Shown: positions 1-5,909, numbered from the stretch's first letter. The stretch: DNA of 11,064 nucleotides from Rhodoferax sp. (GCA_020048255.1 JAIFMR010000232.1:1-11064); one strand, 5' to 3'. Program-made: numbers and translations. Notes: generated from the letters alone by a model not told the origin.

Positions 1-770
1 CCGTAGCTGTTGTCCACGGCGTTGAGCATGAACAGGTAATGAGTGTGCGGCGGGGCCTGTTTGGCACTGCGTTTTCTGCCGGTTGGATGACCGTGCCAGA
101 AAGACATCTCGGCCTCGCAAATCGCCTGGGTGTCGGCCAGCAGGCGCTTGCCGTCAAAACTGGCTGATGCGCCTGCCACGACAAACCGATGCGCTACACC
201 GCCCGCTGTAAAGCTGCCGCTCCAAAATGCGCCTAACTCCACCGGTGCGTCCACCAGCTCGTCGTAACTGGCCGCCAGGTAAGTTCCAAAACCCCGTGCG
301 TTGACTGTGTGGGGCAACAGCGCAGTGGCGGCCTGCCAATCTGCTGGCACACCTGCAGCGTCTAGCGTCAACTGGTGGGGGCTGTCCTCTTGGCCGTGCA
401 CACGCAAGCACAAGCTGGTGCCGTTAAAAAACCCCCGTTGGGCGTCCAGCCAGGCGGTGCGCACTGAATTGTCAAAGGCGTAGACCTGGTAGGTCAGCTC
501 CAGCGCCTGGTTCGGGACACACTGAATTTGCCATGTGCATTTATCGTGCTGGGTGATGCTCAGGGCTTGGCGCCCCTGGTGCGCCTGCAACTGCTGCAGG
601 TTTTTGGAAAACTCGCGCACCAGATAGCTGCCCGGAATCCACACCGGCAAGCTCACGATTTGGTTGGTGGCTGGCTGGGCAATGGTGAGTGTGACCGCGA
701 ACAAATGCGCGTGGCTGCTTTGCACCCTCACCCGGTAGTGTGGCGCCACAGAAGCGGGGACCTTGGCCAT
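1..770 (-). CDS. M61 family metallopeptidase, N-terminal part (runs off the left edge)
   Basis: The reading frame is open from an ATG at 770 to the window edge and gives 256 complete residues. The segment LPVWIPGSYLVREFS (about residues 41-55), the later VRTAWLDAQRGFFNG and the end of the visible part, YLFMLNAVDNSY, are typical of bacterial M61 peptidases of the glycyl-aminopeptidase type. The visible part covers the beta-rich N-terminal domain and the entrance to the catalytic domain. The zinc site HEXXH and the PDZ domain usual in the family would lie beyond the edge, so activity cannot be judged. There is no obvious signal peptide. The ATG shares one base with the stop codon of dsbC (TGATG), which fixes the start and suggests translational coupling. 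It is the third gene of the hydroxylase-dsbC operon. Family assignment is by motif recognition. Confidence 0.85.
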   Translation of the reverse strand, partial: MAKVPASVAPHYRVRVQSSHAHLFAVTLTIAQPATNQIVSLPVWIPGSYLVREFSKNLQQLQAHQGRQALSITQHDKCTWQIQCVPNQALELTYQVYAFDNSVRTAWLDAQRGFFNGTSLCLRVHGQEDSPHQLTLDAAGVPADWQAATALLPHTVNARGFGTYLAASYDELVDAPVELGAFWSGSFTAGGVAHRFVVAGASASFDGKRLLADTQAICEAEMSFWHGHPTGRKRSAKQAPPHTHYLFMLNAVDNSY

Positions 771-1495
771 CAGCTACCCGCTTGGTTGAGCCGCTTTTCA
801 ACCTGATCGGCACCGACTGCGCCGGGTACCCGGGTGCCATCGGCAAACACCAAGGTGGGTGTGCCGGTAATTTTGTATTTGTGGCCCAGCTCCACGTTGC
901 GGGTCACCGCAGAACTGTCGCAACTGGCTGCAGGGGGGGTGACGTCGCGTGTCATCCAGTCTTGCCAGGCTTTGACCTTGTCTTTGGCACACCAGATGTT
1001 TTTGGATTTCTCAGTGGAGTCCGGGCTCAAGATCGGGTAGAGAAACAGGTAGACCGTCACGTTGTTGATTTTTTGCAGGTCTTTTTCAAACCGCTTGCAG
1101 TAGCCACAGTTGGGGTCTTCAAACACGGCGAGTTTGCGCTTGCCATCCCCCCGCACCATGGTGAAAGCATCCTTGAAGGGCAGGGCATCAAAATTGATGG
1201 CGGTTAATTTGTCAATGCGCTCCTCGGTGAGGTTGCGGCGCTGCTTGGTGTCAATCAGGTTGCCTTGAATCAGGTAGTTGCCCTGCGCATCGGTGTAGTA
1301 AATGTCAGCGCCGTTGACGCGAATTTCAAAAACGCCAGCAATCGGTGTCTTGCTGATCTCGTCAATTTTTTGCAATTGCGGAATGCGCTCCGACAGGTTT
1401 TTACGAATCACCGCATCTTGCGCGAAGGCACTGCCAAGCAGGCCGGAAAGCGCCAGGAGGGTCGCTGTCATCAAAGGGGTGTGGCGTTGTTTCAT
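770..1495 (-). CDS. dsbC: Periplasmic thiol:disulfide interchange protein DsbC
   Basis: This 241-residue protein starts with a signal peptide: Lys/Arg near the start, a hydrophobic core, and a likely cut after AFA at residue 25. The DsbC-type dimerisation domain follows at about 26-90, then a linker and a thioredoxin-fold domain. The redox site is CGYC (130-133) within FEDPNCGYC, and the cis-proline loop is GTPT (211-214). Cys169 and Cys192 correspond to the second, structural disulfide of DsbC. In this family the protein isomerises wrong disulfides in the periplasm and is kept reduced by DsbD, which is not in this window. The start lies 24 bases after the stop of the FAD hydroxylase gene, and the stop overlaps the M61 gene, so the three genes are probably co-transcribed. 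No strong Shine-Dalgarno sequence is visible. DsbG is a less likely alternative, given CGYC and the short length. Confidence 0.93.
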   Translation of the reverse strand: MKQRHTPLMTATLLALSGLLGSAFAQDAVIRKNLSERIPQLQKIDEISKTPIAGVFEIRVNGADIYYTDAQGNYLIQGNLIDTKQRRNLTEERIDKLTAINFDALPFKDAFTMVRGDGKRKLAVFEDPNCGYCKRFEKDLQKINNVTVYLFLYPILSPDSTEKSKNIWCAKDKVKAWQDWMTRDVTPPAASCDSSAVTRNVELGHKYKITGTPTLVFADGTRVPGAVGADQVEKRLNQAGS

Positions 1496-1519
1496 GCGTG
1501 TCCAGTAGAAAAATAATAC

Positions 1520-2638
1520 TTAAAGGCCCATGGCATACCGTGCTGCCCAATCTTTGGCCATACCGCTGTGCTCGAAGCCGGTCATGCCCCAATTGCGCAG
1601 GGTCTGCCAGGCGGCTCCGTTTTTAGAGAAAAGTTGCTGCAGTGCGTCCATCGCCAGCCCGGTGGCGCTGACCTCGGTGCGCCGCGCGCGCTCGTATTGA
1701 CGCAGCAGTTTGTGGTCATTCACCGGCCGCCAATAGGCCCGTCCATGCAACAAGGTGGCCAATTCGGCCACGTCGCCCAAACCCAGGTTCAAGCCTTGCC
1801 CCGCCAAAGGGTGAACGTTGTGGGCCGCATCACCGGCCAGGGCCCAGCTTTGGCCCTGGGTCTGGCCGATCCAGCGGCTGGCGTGGGCTGACTGCAGCGG
1901 CCAGGCACTGCGCGCGCTGGACAACTGAAGTTGGCCCAAGCACTTGCCGCTCAACAGTTCCAGCTCAGCGCAAAAGTCTTCCTCGCTGGCATCCAGCAAA
2001 CCTTGTGCGCGGTTCTCTTGCACCGACCAGACGATGCCCACGGTTTTGCCGTGATCGCCGTCCAGCGGCAAAAAGGCCAGGATCTCGCCCTGGGTAAACC
2101 ATTGGCGGGCCATCTGAAGGTGGGGTTGCTCACAGCTCAGGCGGGCGGCAATAGCGCGCTGGGGGTACCGCGCCACGTCAAACTCCACCCCGAACTCGGC
2201 ACGGGTGCGGCTGGCTTTGCCCTCGCACACCACCGTGAGCGTGGCTGGGTGGGGGCTGTCAAGCAACTCGATTTGGGGTTGGAATCGCACGGCATCGGCC
2301 AGTTGGGCCTCCAGGGTGGGGACGTCCACAATCCAGGTCAAGGCGGGCACGGCCAGGTCCACCGAAGCGAAATTGATTTGGCCGCCATCGTCACCCATCA
2401 CGCGCATGTCTGTCACCGCGGTGGCATGTTGTGCGTCTGGCCAGCAGCGCACCGACTCCAGCAAGGCTTTGGACTTGGCGTTGAGGGCATATGCCCGTAC
2501 GTCGGTCTCAGGCGCCACTGGGCTGTCGGGTGCGTTGGCGACCAAGCCGACACGCAGCCGGTCGCGGGCCAGAAGCAGGGCCAGGGTGTGGCCCACAATG
2601 CCGCCGCCCCGAATACAAATATCAAAATGATGCGTCAT
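1520..2638 (-). CDS. UbiH/UbiF/COQ6-family FAD-dependent monooxygenase
   Basis: This 372-residue flavoprotein hydroxylase begins with the dinucleotide-binding motif GGGIVG (11-16). It has the family segment VRAYALNAKSKALL (about 47-60) and the C-terminal FAD motif GDAAHNVHPLAGQGLNLG (269-286). Family members hydroxylate the ring of ubiquinone precursors at the inner membrane using FAD, NAD(P)H and O2. Which ring position this one acts on cannot be told from sequence. It is slightly shorter than the usual 380-400 residues. The mid-protein DG motif reads CEGKAS (138-143), with Glu139 where Asp is usual. The start is well placed, a few residues before the Rossmann strand, but has no Shine-Dalgarno sequence. 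A TACAAT hexamer lies only 7 bases upstream. It is the first gene of the operon with dsbC and the M61 peptidase. Confidence 0.85.
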   Translation of the reverse strand: MTHHFDICIRGGGIVGHTLALLLARDRLRVGLVANAPDSPVAPETDVRAYALNAKSKALLESVRCWPDAQHATAVTDMRVMGDDGGQINFASVDLAVPALTWIVDVPTLEAQLADAVRFQPQIELLDSPHPATLTVVCEGKASRTRAEFGVEFDVARYPQRAIAARLSCEQPHLQMARQWFTQGEILAFLPLDGDHGKTVGIVWSVQENRAQGLLDASEEDFCAELELLSGKCLGQLQLSSARSAWPLQSAHASRWIGQTQGQSWALAGDAAHNVHPLAGQGLNLGLGDVAELATLLHGRAYWRPVNDHKLLRQYERARRTEVSATGLAMDALQQLFSKNGAAWQTLRNWGMTGFEHSGMAKDWAARYAMGL

Positions 2639-2645
2639 GGGCGCG

Positions 2646-2651
2646 ATTGTA
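2646..2651 (-). promoter_or_regulatory. Candidate -10 box (TACAAT) of the hydroxylase-dsbC-M61 operon
   Basis: TACAAT on the minus strand matches the sigma-70 -10 consensus at five of six positions and ends 7 bases before the hydroxylase ATG. A transcript starting at the usual distance would begin at or next to the start codon. That agrees with the absence of a Shine-Dalgarno sequence. No good -35 box is seen at 17 bases, so this is tentative. Confidence 0.3.
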
Positions 2652-2698
2652 GAAGTGCCGTATAGCCTCAGGGATAATGAGGCGTTTGGCCTATCAGG

Positions 2699-2705
2699 TA
2701 AGGAG
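2699..2705 (+). promoter_or_regulatory. Ribosome binding site that decides the rhodanese start
   Basis: TAAGGAG lies 4 bases before the ATG at 2710. It is the best Shine-Dalgarno sequence in the left half of the window and supports this ATG over the in-frame start at 2677. Confidence 0.7.
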
Positions 2706-2709
2706 TTAT

Positions 2710-3066
2710 ATGAATATTCAGGGTGTTTTCGAGCAATACTGGCCGGTCATGGCTGTGGCTGTTTGGTTTGGCTACAAGTGGTGGAATTCAAAAAGAATCA
2801 TCGCCATGCTGCCCGAGCTCAAGAAAAATGGTGCCTTGTTTGTCGACGTCAGGTCAGCAGAAGAGTTTGCCAGCGGCAATGCCCCCGGAACCATCAACAT
2901 TCCGCTGCAGCAATTGGGGAGCCGGCTTGGCGAAATACCCAAGACCTCGCCGGTGGTGCTGTGCTGCGCCAGCGGCACCCGCAGTGGCATGGCCAAAATG
3001 GTGCTCAAAAAGAACGGCTACCAGAACGTTCTCAACATCGGAACCTGGCGCAAGTTTTTGAGCTGA
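2710..3066 (+). CDS. Small membrane-anchored rhodanese-domain protein
   Basis: The chosen ATG gives 118 residues and is preceded by a clear TAAGGAG. An in-frame ATG at 2677 would add 11 residues but has no such site. Residues about 9-25 (YWPVMAVAVWFGYKWW) form one short hydrophobic helix that probably anchors the protein in the inner membrane. The remainder is a single rhodanese domain with VDVRSAEEF (45-53), the NIP segment and the active loop CASGTRS (86-92), whose first Cys would carry the persulfide. Cys85 directly precedes it. The domain lies after the anchor and the KR cluster at about 28-29 suggests a cytoplasmic face, but topology is not certain. Sulfur donor and acceptor are unknown. 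It is divergent from the hydroxylase operon, and its stop codon touches that of the diguanylate cyclase on the other strand. Confidence 0.88.
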   Translation: MNIQGVFEQYWPVMAVAVWFGYKWWNSKRIIAMLPELKKNGALFVDVRSAEEFASGNAPGTINIPLQQLGSRLGEIPKTSPVVLCCASGTRSGMAKMVLKKNGYQNVLNIGTWRKFLS

Positions 3067-3903
3067 TCAAGGGTTGACGGACGGCGCCATCACCACAACC
3101 CGATTGCGCCCGCCATTCTTGGCCGCATAAAGCGCCTGGTCAGCGGACTGCATCACGTTCTCGAAGGTGACAGAGTTTTTGCTGAGGTCGGGTATCACCA
3201 ACCCGATGCTCATGGTGATGCCCATGCGATGGTCCCCAAATGTGAACTCCCTGGCGGCAATGGCCCGTCGAAAGCGCTCAGCGGCTGCGGTAGCGTTTTC
3301 ACGATTGCTGTCGGGCAGGACCGCCAGAAATTCCTCGCCACCAATTCGCCCAACAGAATCAATGTGCCGAAAAGTGGCGCGTGCTGTGTCGGCCACGGCG
3401 CACAACACAGCGTCGCCCGCGGGATGGCCGTAGGTGTCATTGACTGTCTTGAAGTGGTCAATGTCAAACATCAAGAACGCTAACGGATGTTGGGTGCGCG
3501 CTGCGCGATCTATTTCATGTTGCGCCTGTTGTATGACCGACCGCCGATTGGTCAGGCCGGTCAGCGCATCGGTATTGGCTTGCGAGCGCAGATCGGTGAA
3601 CACCGCTCTCAGCCCGTACAGGCCGATGACCATCAGCAAAGAAATAGCCAAGCCAAAAATGGCATCCGCCAAATTGCTCGTCTCGCCGGAGGTGATCAGA
3701 CGCCAGAGTGGGGCCAGGCGACGCTGCACCATCAAGGCCAAAGCCAGCGCCACACACGCCCAGGCCATGCGGTAACGACCTATGACATTGCCCATCTGGG
3801 ACAAAGCCACCCAGGCAGCAAGTGCTTGCAGGGCGACGGAGGCCCCGATGATGATGACAAGCACTGCAAGCTCTTGCTCGTTTTTCGGTGCAATCATTGG
3901 CAT
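3067..3903 (-). CDS. Membrane diguanylate cyclase with GGEEF site and I-site
   Basis: This 278-residue protein has hydrophobic stretches at about 11-36, 44-62 and 80-100, so it has three or four membrane segments and no recognisable sensory domain. A short linker (about 101-110) leads into a complete GGDEF domain beginning at TDALTGLTNRR (111-121). FDIDHFKTVNDTYGH (146-160) binds metal and GTP. The active-site signature is GGEEF (188-192). RHID (179-182), five residues before it, fits the RxxD product-inhibition I-site. It should therefore make c-di-GMP from two GTP and be feedback-inhibited. The start has no clear Shine-Dalgarno sequence, and MPM offers a second ATG two codons in. It lies 73 bases downstream of the bacteriohemerythrin gene on the same strand and may be co-transcribed with it. 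Confidence 0.92.
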   Translation of the reverse strand: MPMIAPKNEQELAVLVIIIGASVALQALAAWVALSQMGNVIGRYRMAWACVALALALMVQRRLAPLWRLITSGETSNLADAIFGLAISLLMVIGLYGLRAVFTDLRSQANTDALTGLTNRRSVIQQAQHEIDRAARTQHPLAFLMFDIDHFKTVNDTYGHPAGDAVLCAVADTARATFRHIDSVGRIGGEEFLAVLPDSNRENATAAAERFRRAIAAREFTFGDHRMGITMSIGLVIPDLSKNSVTFENVMQSADQALYAAKNGGRNRVVVMAPSVNP

Positions 3904-3936
3904 GGCTTATTGTGGAGGCAGGCCCGACGGATGTTA

Positions 3937-3950
3937 TTGCGATTTCGCAA
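3937..3950. promoter_or_regulatory. 14-bp inverted repeat upstream of the diguanylate cyclase
   Basis: TTGCGA-TT-TCGCAA is a perfect 6-bp inverted repeat with a 2-base centre. It ends about 33 bases upstream of the cyclase ATG, inside the 73-bp gap after the hemerythrin gene. It could be an operator or a small RNA hairpin. I do not recognise a regulator for it. Confidence 0.25.
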
Positions 3951-3976
3951 AGCCAGATTCAAACGCGAGCCTGCAT

Positions 3977-4402
3977 TCAGAGGGTCGCCCTCAATGCAAC
4001 GTCGCTCTCTTGTTGCTTTCCAATGAAAGAGACAAGTTTCTTGTCCTCACTGGTTGTGTGCAGCGCAAACCAATGGAATAGAAAATCGAACACCTGGCCT
4101 GAACTGCATGTTCCGGCGATGAGTTTGAAGCGTTGGTCTTCCAGAGCCGCAACCAGGTGTCGATGCAATTTTTTGTGTTGCTCCAGATCGGGGTAATGGC
4201 AGTCAATCATCAGATTCTCTTCGCTGAGAAAGTGGAACTCGGCGTACTTTGCGATTTCATTCAAGGTCCGAACCAATTTGTCTTGCGGCGCCCCTTGCGT
4301 GGCGAAGGAATCAAATTCGATGACCAGGTCAAGAAAGATGTGATGCTCCGCATCAATTCGTTTATTGCCAAGCGTGTATTTTTCGTCCCAATGCAAGGTC
4401 AT
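3977..4402 (-). CDS. Bacteriohemerythrin (diiron O2-binding protein)
   Basis: This 141-residue single-domain hemerythrin has all expected diiron ligands: His20 (in IDAEH), His57 and Glu61 (in HFLSEE), His76 and His80 (in HKKLH), and His115 and Asp120 (in HTTSED). The N-terminal Trp5 is also typical. The length is that of a free-standing bacteriohemerythrin, with a C-terminal tail of about 15 residues after the last helix. Such proteins bind O2 reversibly at a non-haem diiron site in the cytoplasm and serve in O2 sensing, delivery or scavenging. The minus strand has GGAG 7 bases before the ATG and a perfect TTGACA at 4440-4445, although no good -10 box follows. The next gene on this strand is a diguanylate cyclase, which suggests a signalling role. 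That link is inference. Confidence 0.93.
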   Translation of the reverse strand: MTLHWDEKYTLGNKRIDAEHHIFLDLVIEFDSFATQGAPQDKLVRTLNEIAKYAEFHFLSEENLMIDCHYPDLEQHKKLHRHLVAALEDQRFKLIAGTCSSGQVFDFLFHWFALHTTSEDKKLVSFIGKQQESDVALRATL

Positions 4403-4511
4403 GAAACTTCTCCGCGAATGCGGGGGTGATGGAACTGAGTGTCAAATTGATTCCCGCCGCAGTCGATATTCTGCTCCTTCCACTTGAGATCCTCACCTTT
4501 CAGAGGCGCCG

Positions 4512-4604
4512 TTAAAGCCAATTCAACACCCGGTCTCGCAAGAAACGGCTGTCTGTGGCTGTCGCGTTGTTCAGCAGGGATTCACTGATCATTACAATTG
4601 TCAT
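4512..4604 (-). CDS. Possible 30-residue small ORF, doubtful
   Basis: An ATG with GGAG 5 bases upstream opens a 30-codon frame beginning MTIVMISESLLNN and ending RFLRDRVLNWL. The same frame is open further upstream to 4733, but that extension crosses the stem-loop and the inverted ychF copy and does not look like protein. The product is not recognised. It lies about 110 bases upstream of the hemerythrin gene on the same strand. Only the ribosome-binding site and the frame support it. Confidence 0.18.
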   Translation of the reverse strand: MTIVMISESLLNNATATDSRFLRDRVLNWL

Positions 4605-4612
4605 CCATTCTC

Positions 4613-4669
4613 CAGGACAAAACGAGGACAAAAAACTGCAGAAACGCAGGGTTTTTTCGGTTTGTCCTG
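4613..4669. repeat. Nested imperfect stem-loop in the ychF leader region
   Basis: Three stems nest inside one another. The outer one is CAGGACAAA (4613-4621) with TTTGTCCTG (4661-4669). The middle one is six A (4630-4635) with six T (4652-4657). The inner one is CTGC (4636-4639) with GCAG (4646-4649). Internal loops of 8 and 3 bases separate outer and middle stems. The inner stem followed by T6 resembles a weak terminator on either strand. Function is unknown. Confidence 0.45.
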
Positions 4670-4698
4670 ACCTCCCGTTTTCTAACTTCCCACCTCGA

Positions 4699-4740
4699 AT
4701 CAGGCACTTCGACAATGCCCACATTGGGCTCAATAGTGCA
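4699..4740. repeat. Inverted copy of ychF codons 33-46 (left arm)
   Basis: The reverse complement of these 42 bases matches 4866-4907 inside ychF at 41 of 42 positions. The one difference (4735 against 4871) turns ACG into ACT, both Thr. Read on the minus strand the segment encodes CTIEPNVGIVEVPD, but this frame has a stop just upstream and no start. Homology ends sharply on both sides. The arms are separated by 125 bases that include the ychF ribosome-binding site and start codon. Confidence 0.9.
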
Positions 4741-4769
4741 ATTAAGGTGTCGATTCAAAAGGATATTTC

Positions 4770-5855
4770 ATGAAATGTGGCATCGTAGGCTTGCCCAACG
4801 TCGGTAAATCAACCCTGTTCAACGCGCTGACCAAGGCGGGCATTGCGGCTGAAAACTATCCCTTCTGCACGATTGAGCCCAATGTGGGCATTGTCGAAGT
4901 GCCTGATACCCGACTCGACGCCCTGTCGGCCATCGTCAAACCGCAGAAGGTGCAACGCGCCATCGTGGAGTTTGTCGACATCGCTGGCTTGGTGGCCGGG
5001 GCCAGCACCGGTGAGGGCTTGGGCAACAAGTTTTTGGCGCACATCCGAGAGACCGATGCCACCATCAATGTGGTGCGCTGCTTTGAGGATGACAACGTGG
5101 TCCACGTCTCTGGCAAGGTGGACCCGATTTCTGACATCGAAGTGATCCAAACCGAACTCTGCCTGGCTGACCTCGCGGCGGTGGAAAAAGCCTTGCACCG
5201 TGTCACCAAGCTGGCGCGTTCAGGCGACAAGGACTCGGCCAAACTGGTGACCTTGCTGGAAAAGTGCCAAGTGGCACTGAACGAGGCCAAGCCGGTGCGC
5301 ACGCTGGACTTCAGCAAGGACGAGTTGCCGCTGCTCAAACAGTTCTTTTTGATCACTGCCAAGCCAGCCATGTTTGTTGCCAATGTGGCTGAAGACGGTT
5401 TTGAGAACAATCCGTTTCTTGATCGCCTCACGGCTTATGCGGCAGCGCAAAATGCGCCGGTGGTGGCGATTTGCGCCAAGATGGAAGCCGAAATGGCCGA
5501 CATGGAGGACGAGGACAAGAAGATGTTTTTGGCAGAAATCGGCCAATCTGAGCCGGGGCTGAATCGCCTGATCATCGCGGCCTACAAGCTGCTGGGCCTG
5601 CAAACCTATTTCACGGCGGGTGTCAAAGAGGTGCGCGCCTGGACCATCCATATCGGTGACACCGGCCCGCAAGCGGCGGGTGTGATACATACCGATTTCG
5701 AAAAGGGTTACATCCGTGCCCAGACCATTGCCTATGACGACTTCATCGCCTTCAAGGGTGAGCAAGGCGCCAAGGATGCCGGCAAGATGCGCAGTGAAGG
5801 CAAGGAATACGTCGTGAAAGATGGCGACGTGATGAATTTTTTGTTTAGCTCATAA
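4770..5855 (+). CDS. ychF: Redox-regulated ATPase YchF (OLA1 family)
   Basis: This 361-residue protein has the normal family length. The P-loop is GLPNVGKST (7-15), the switch I region is TIEPNVGIV (34-42), and the G3 motif is DIAGLV (70-75). Where GTPases have NKxD it reads NVAE (205-208), the change that makes YchF/OLA1 proteins prefer ATP. A coiled-coil arm occupies about 120-200, and a C-terminal TGS domain ends in GDVMNFLFSS. The family binds ribosomes and is linked to translation and oxidative-stress control. AAAAGGA (4757-4763) lies 6 bases before the ATG. Its leader carries the inverted copy of codons 33-46, which is not expected for this gene. It converges on the yqaA-type gene downstream. 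Confidence 0.97.
   Translation: MKCGIVGLPNVGKSTLFNALTKAGIAAENYPFCTIEPNVGIVEVPDTRLDALSAIVKPQKVQRAIVEFVDIAGLVAGASTGEGLGNKFLAHIRETDATINVVRCFEDDNVVHVSGKVDPISDIEVIQTELCLADLAAVEKALHRVTKLARSGDKDSAKLVTLLEKCQVALNEAKPVRTLDFSKDELPLLKQFFLITAKPAMFVANVAEDGFENNPFLDRLTAYAAAQNAPVVAICAKMEAEMADMEDEDKKMFLAEIGQSEPGLNRLIIAAYKLLGLQTYFTAGVKEVRAWTIHIGDTGPQAAGVIHTDFEKGYIRAQTIAYDDFIAFKGEQGAKDAGKMRSEGKEYVVKDGDVMNFLFSS
4866..4907. repeat. Right arm of the 42-bp inverted duplication (inside ychF)
   Basis: These bases are exactly ychF codons 33-46 (switch I region) and pair with 4699-4740 at 41 of 42 positions. A ychF transcript that begins upstream of 4699 would contain both arms and could fold into a 42-bp stem with a 125-base loop. 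Confidence 0.9.
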
Positions 5856-5899
5856 TTGGCCTGTAGCCCTTATGCAGTAAGAGACTGCAGCTATAGTTA
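5854..5899 (+). repeat. Intergenic repeat, copy 1 (after ychF)
   Basis: The core reads GGCCTGTAGCCCTTATGC, then GCAGCTAT after a variable middle. It shares the pattern AGCC(C)TTATGC ... AGCTAT with two other intergenic spots here (7868-7908 and 10813-10856), all in the same orientation. It lies between the convergent ends of ychF and the yqaA-type gene. It resembles the short palindromic intergenic repeat I know from Comamonadaceae genomes. Confidence 0.55.
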
Positions 5900-5909
5900 T
5901 GAAAGCAAA

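Larger units (their letters stand above)
4403..4769. other. Structured intergenic region between hemerythrin and ychF
   Basis: This 367-bp divergent gap must hold promoters for both flanking genes. It contains a TTGACA hexamer on the minus strand (4440-4445), a weak plus-strand TACAAT (4593-4598) within the palindrome ACAATTGT, a nested stem-loop (4613-4669) and an inverted copy of ychF codons (4699-4740). The only coding candidate is a 30-codon minus-strand ORF (4512-4604). I recognise no conserved gene here. Confidence 0.6.

Noticed and set aside
1931..2665. Long plus-strand open frame (244 codons) opposite the FAD hydroxylase gene
   Set aside because: It is fully antisense to a gene with clear FAD motifs. 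Its translation has no family features and is a by-product of GC-rich codon use.
3487..4026. 179-codon plus-strand frame across the cyclase start and the hemerythrin end
   Set aside because: It is antisense to a GGDEF protein and a hemerythrin with intact motifs. There is no recognisable protein and no good ribosome-binding site.
4605..4733. Upstream extension of the small ORF to 74 codons, which includes part of the ychF inverted copy
   Set aside because: It reads the inverted copy out of the ychF frame, crosses the stem-loop and lacks a ribosome-binding site, so it is not a protein-coding remnant.
4699..4907. Insertion-sequence terminal repeats as explanation for the inverted 42-bp pair
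   Set aside because: One arm is an essential coding part of ychF, and only 125 bases without a transposase lie between the arms. No target-site duplication is visible.
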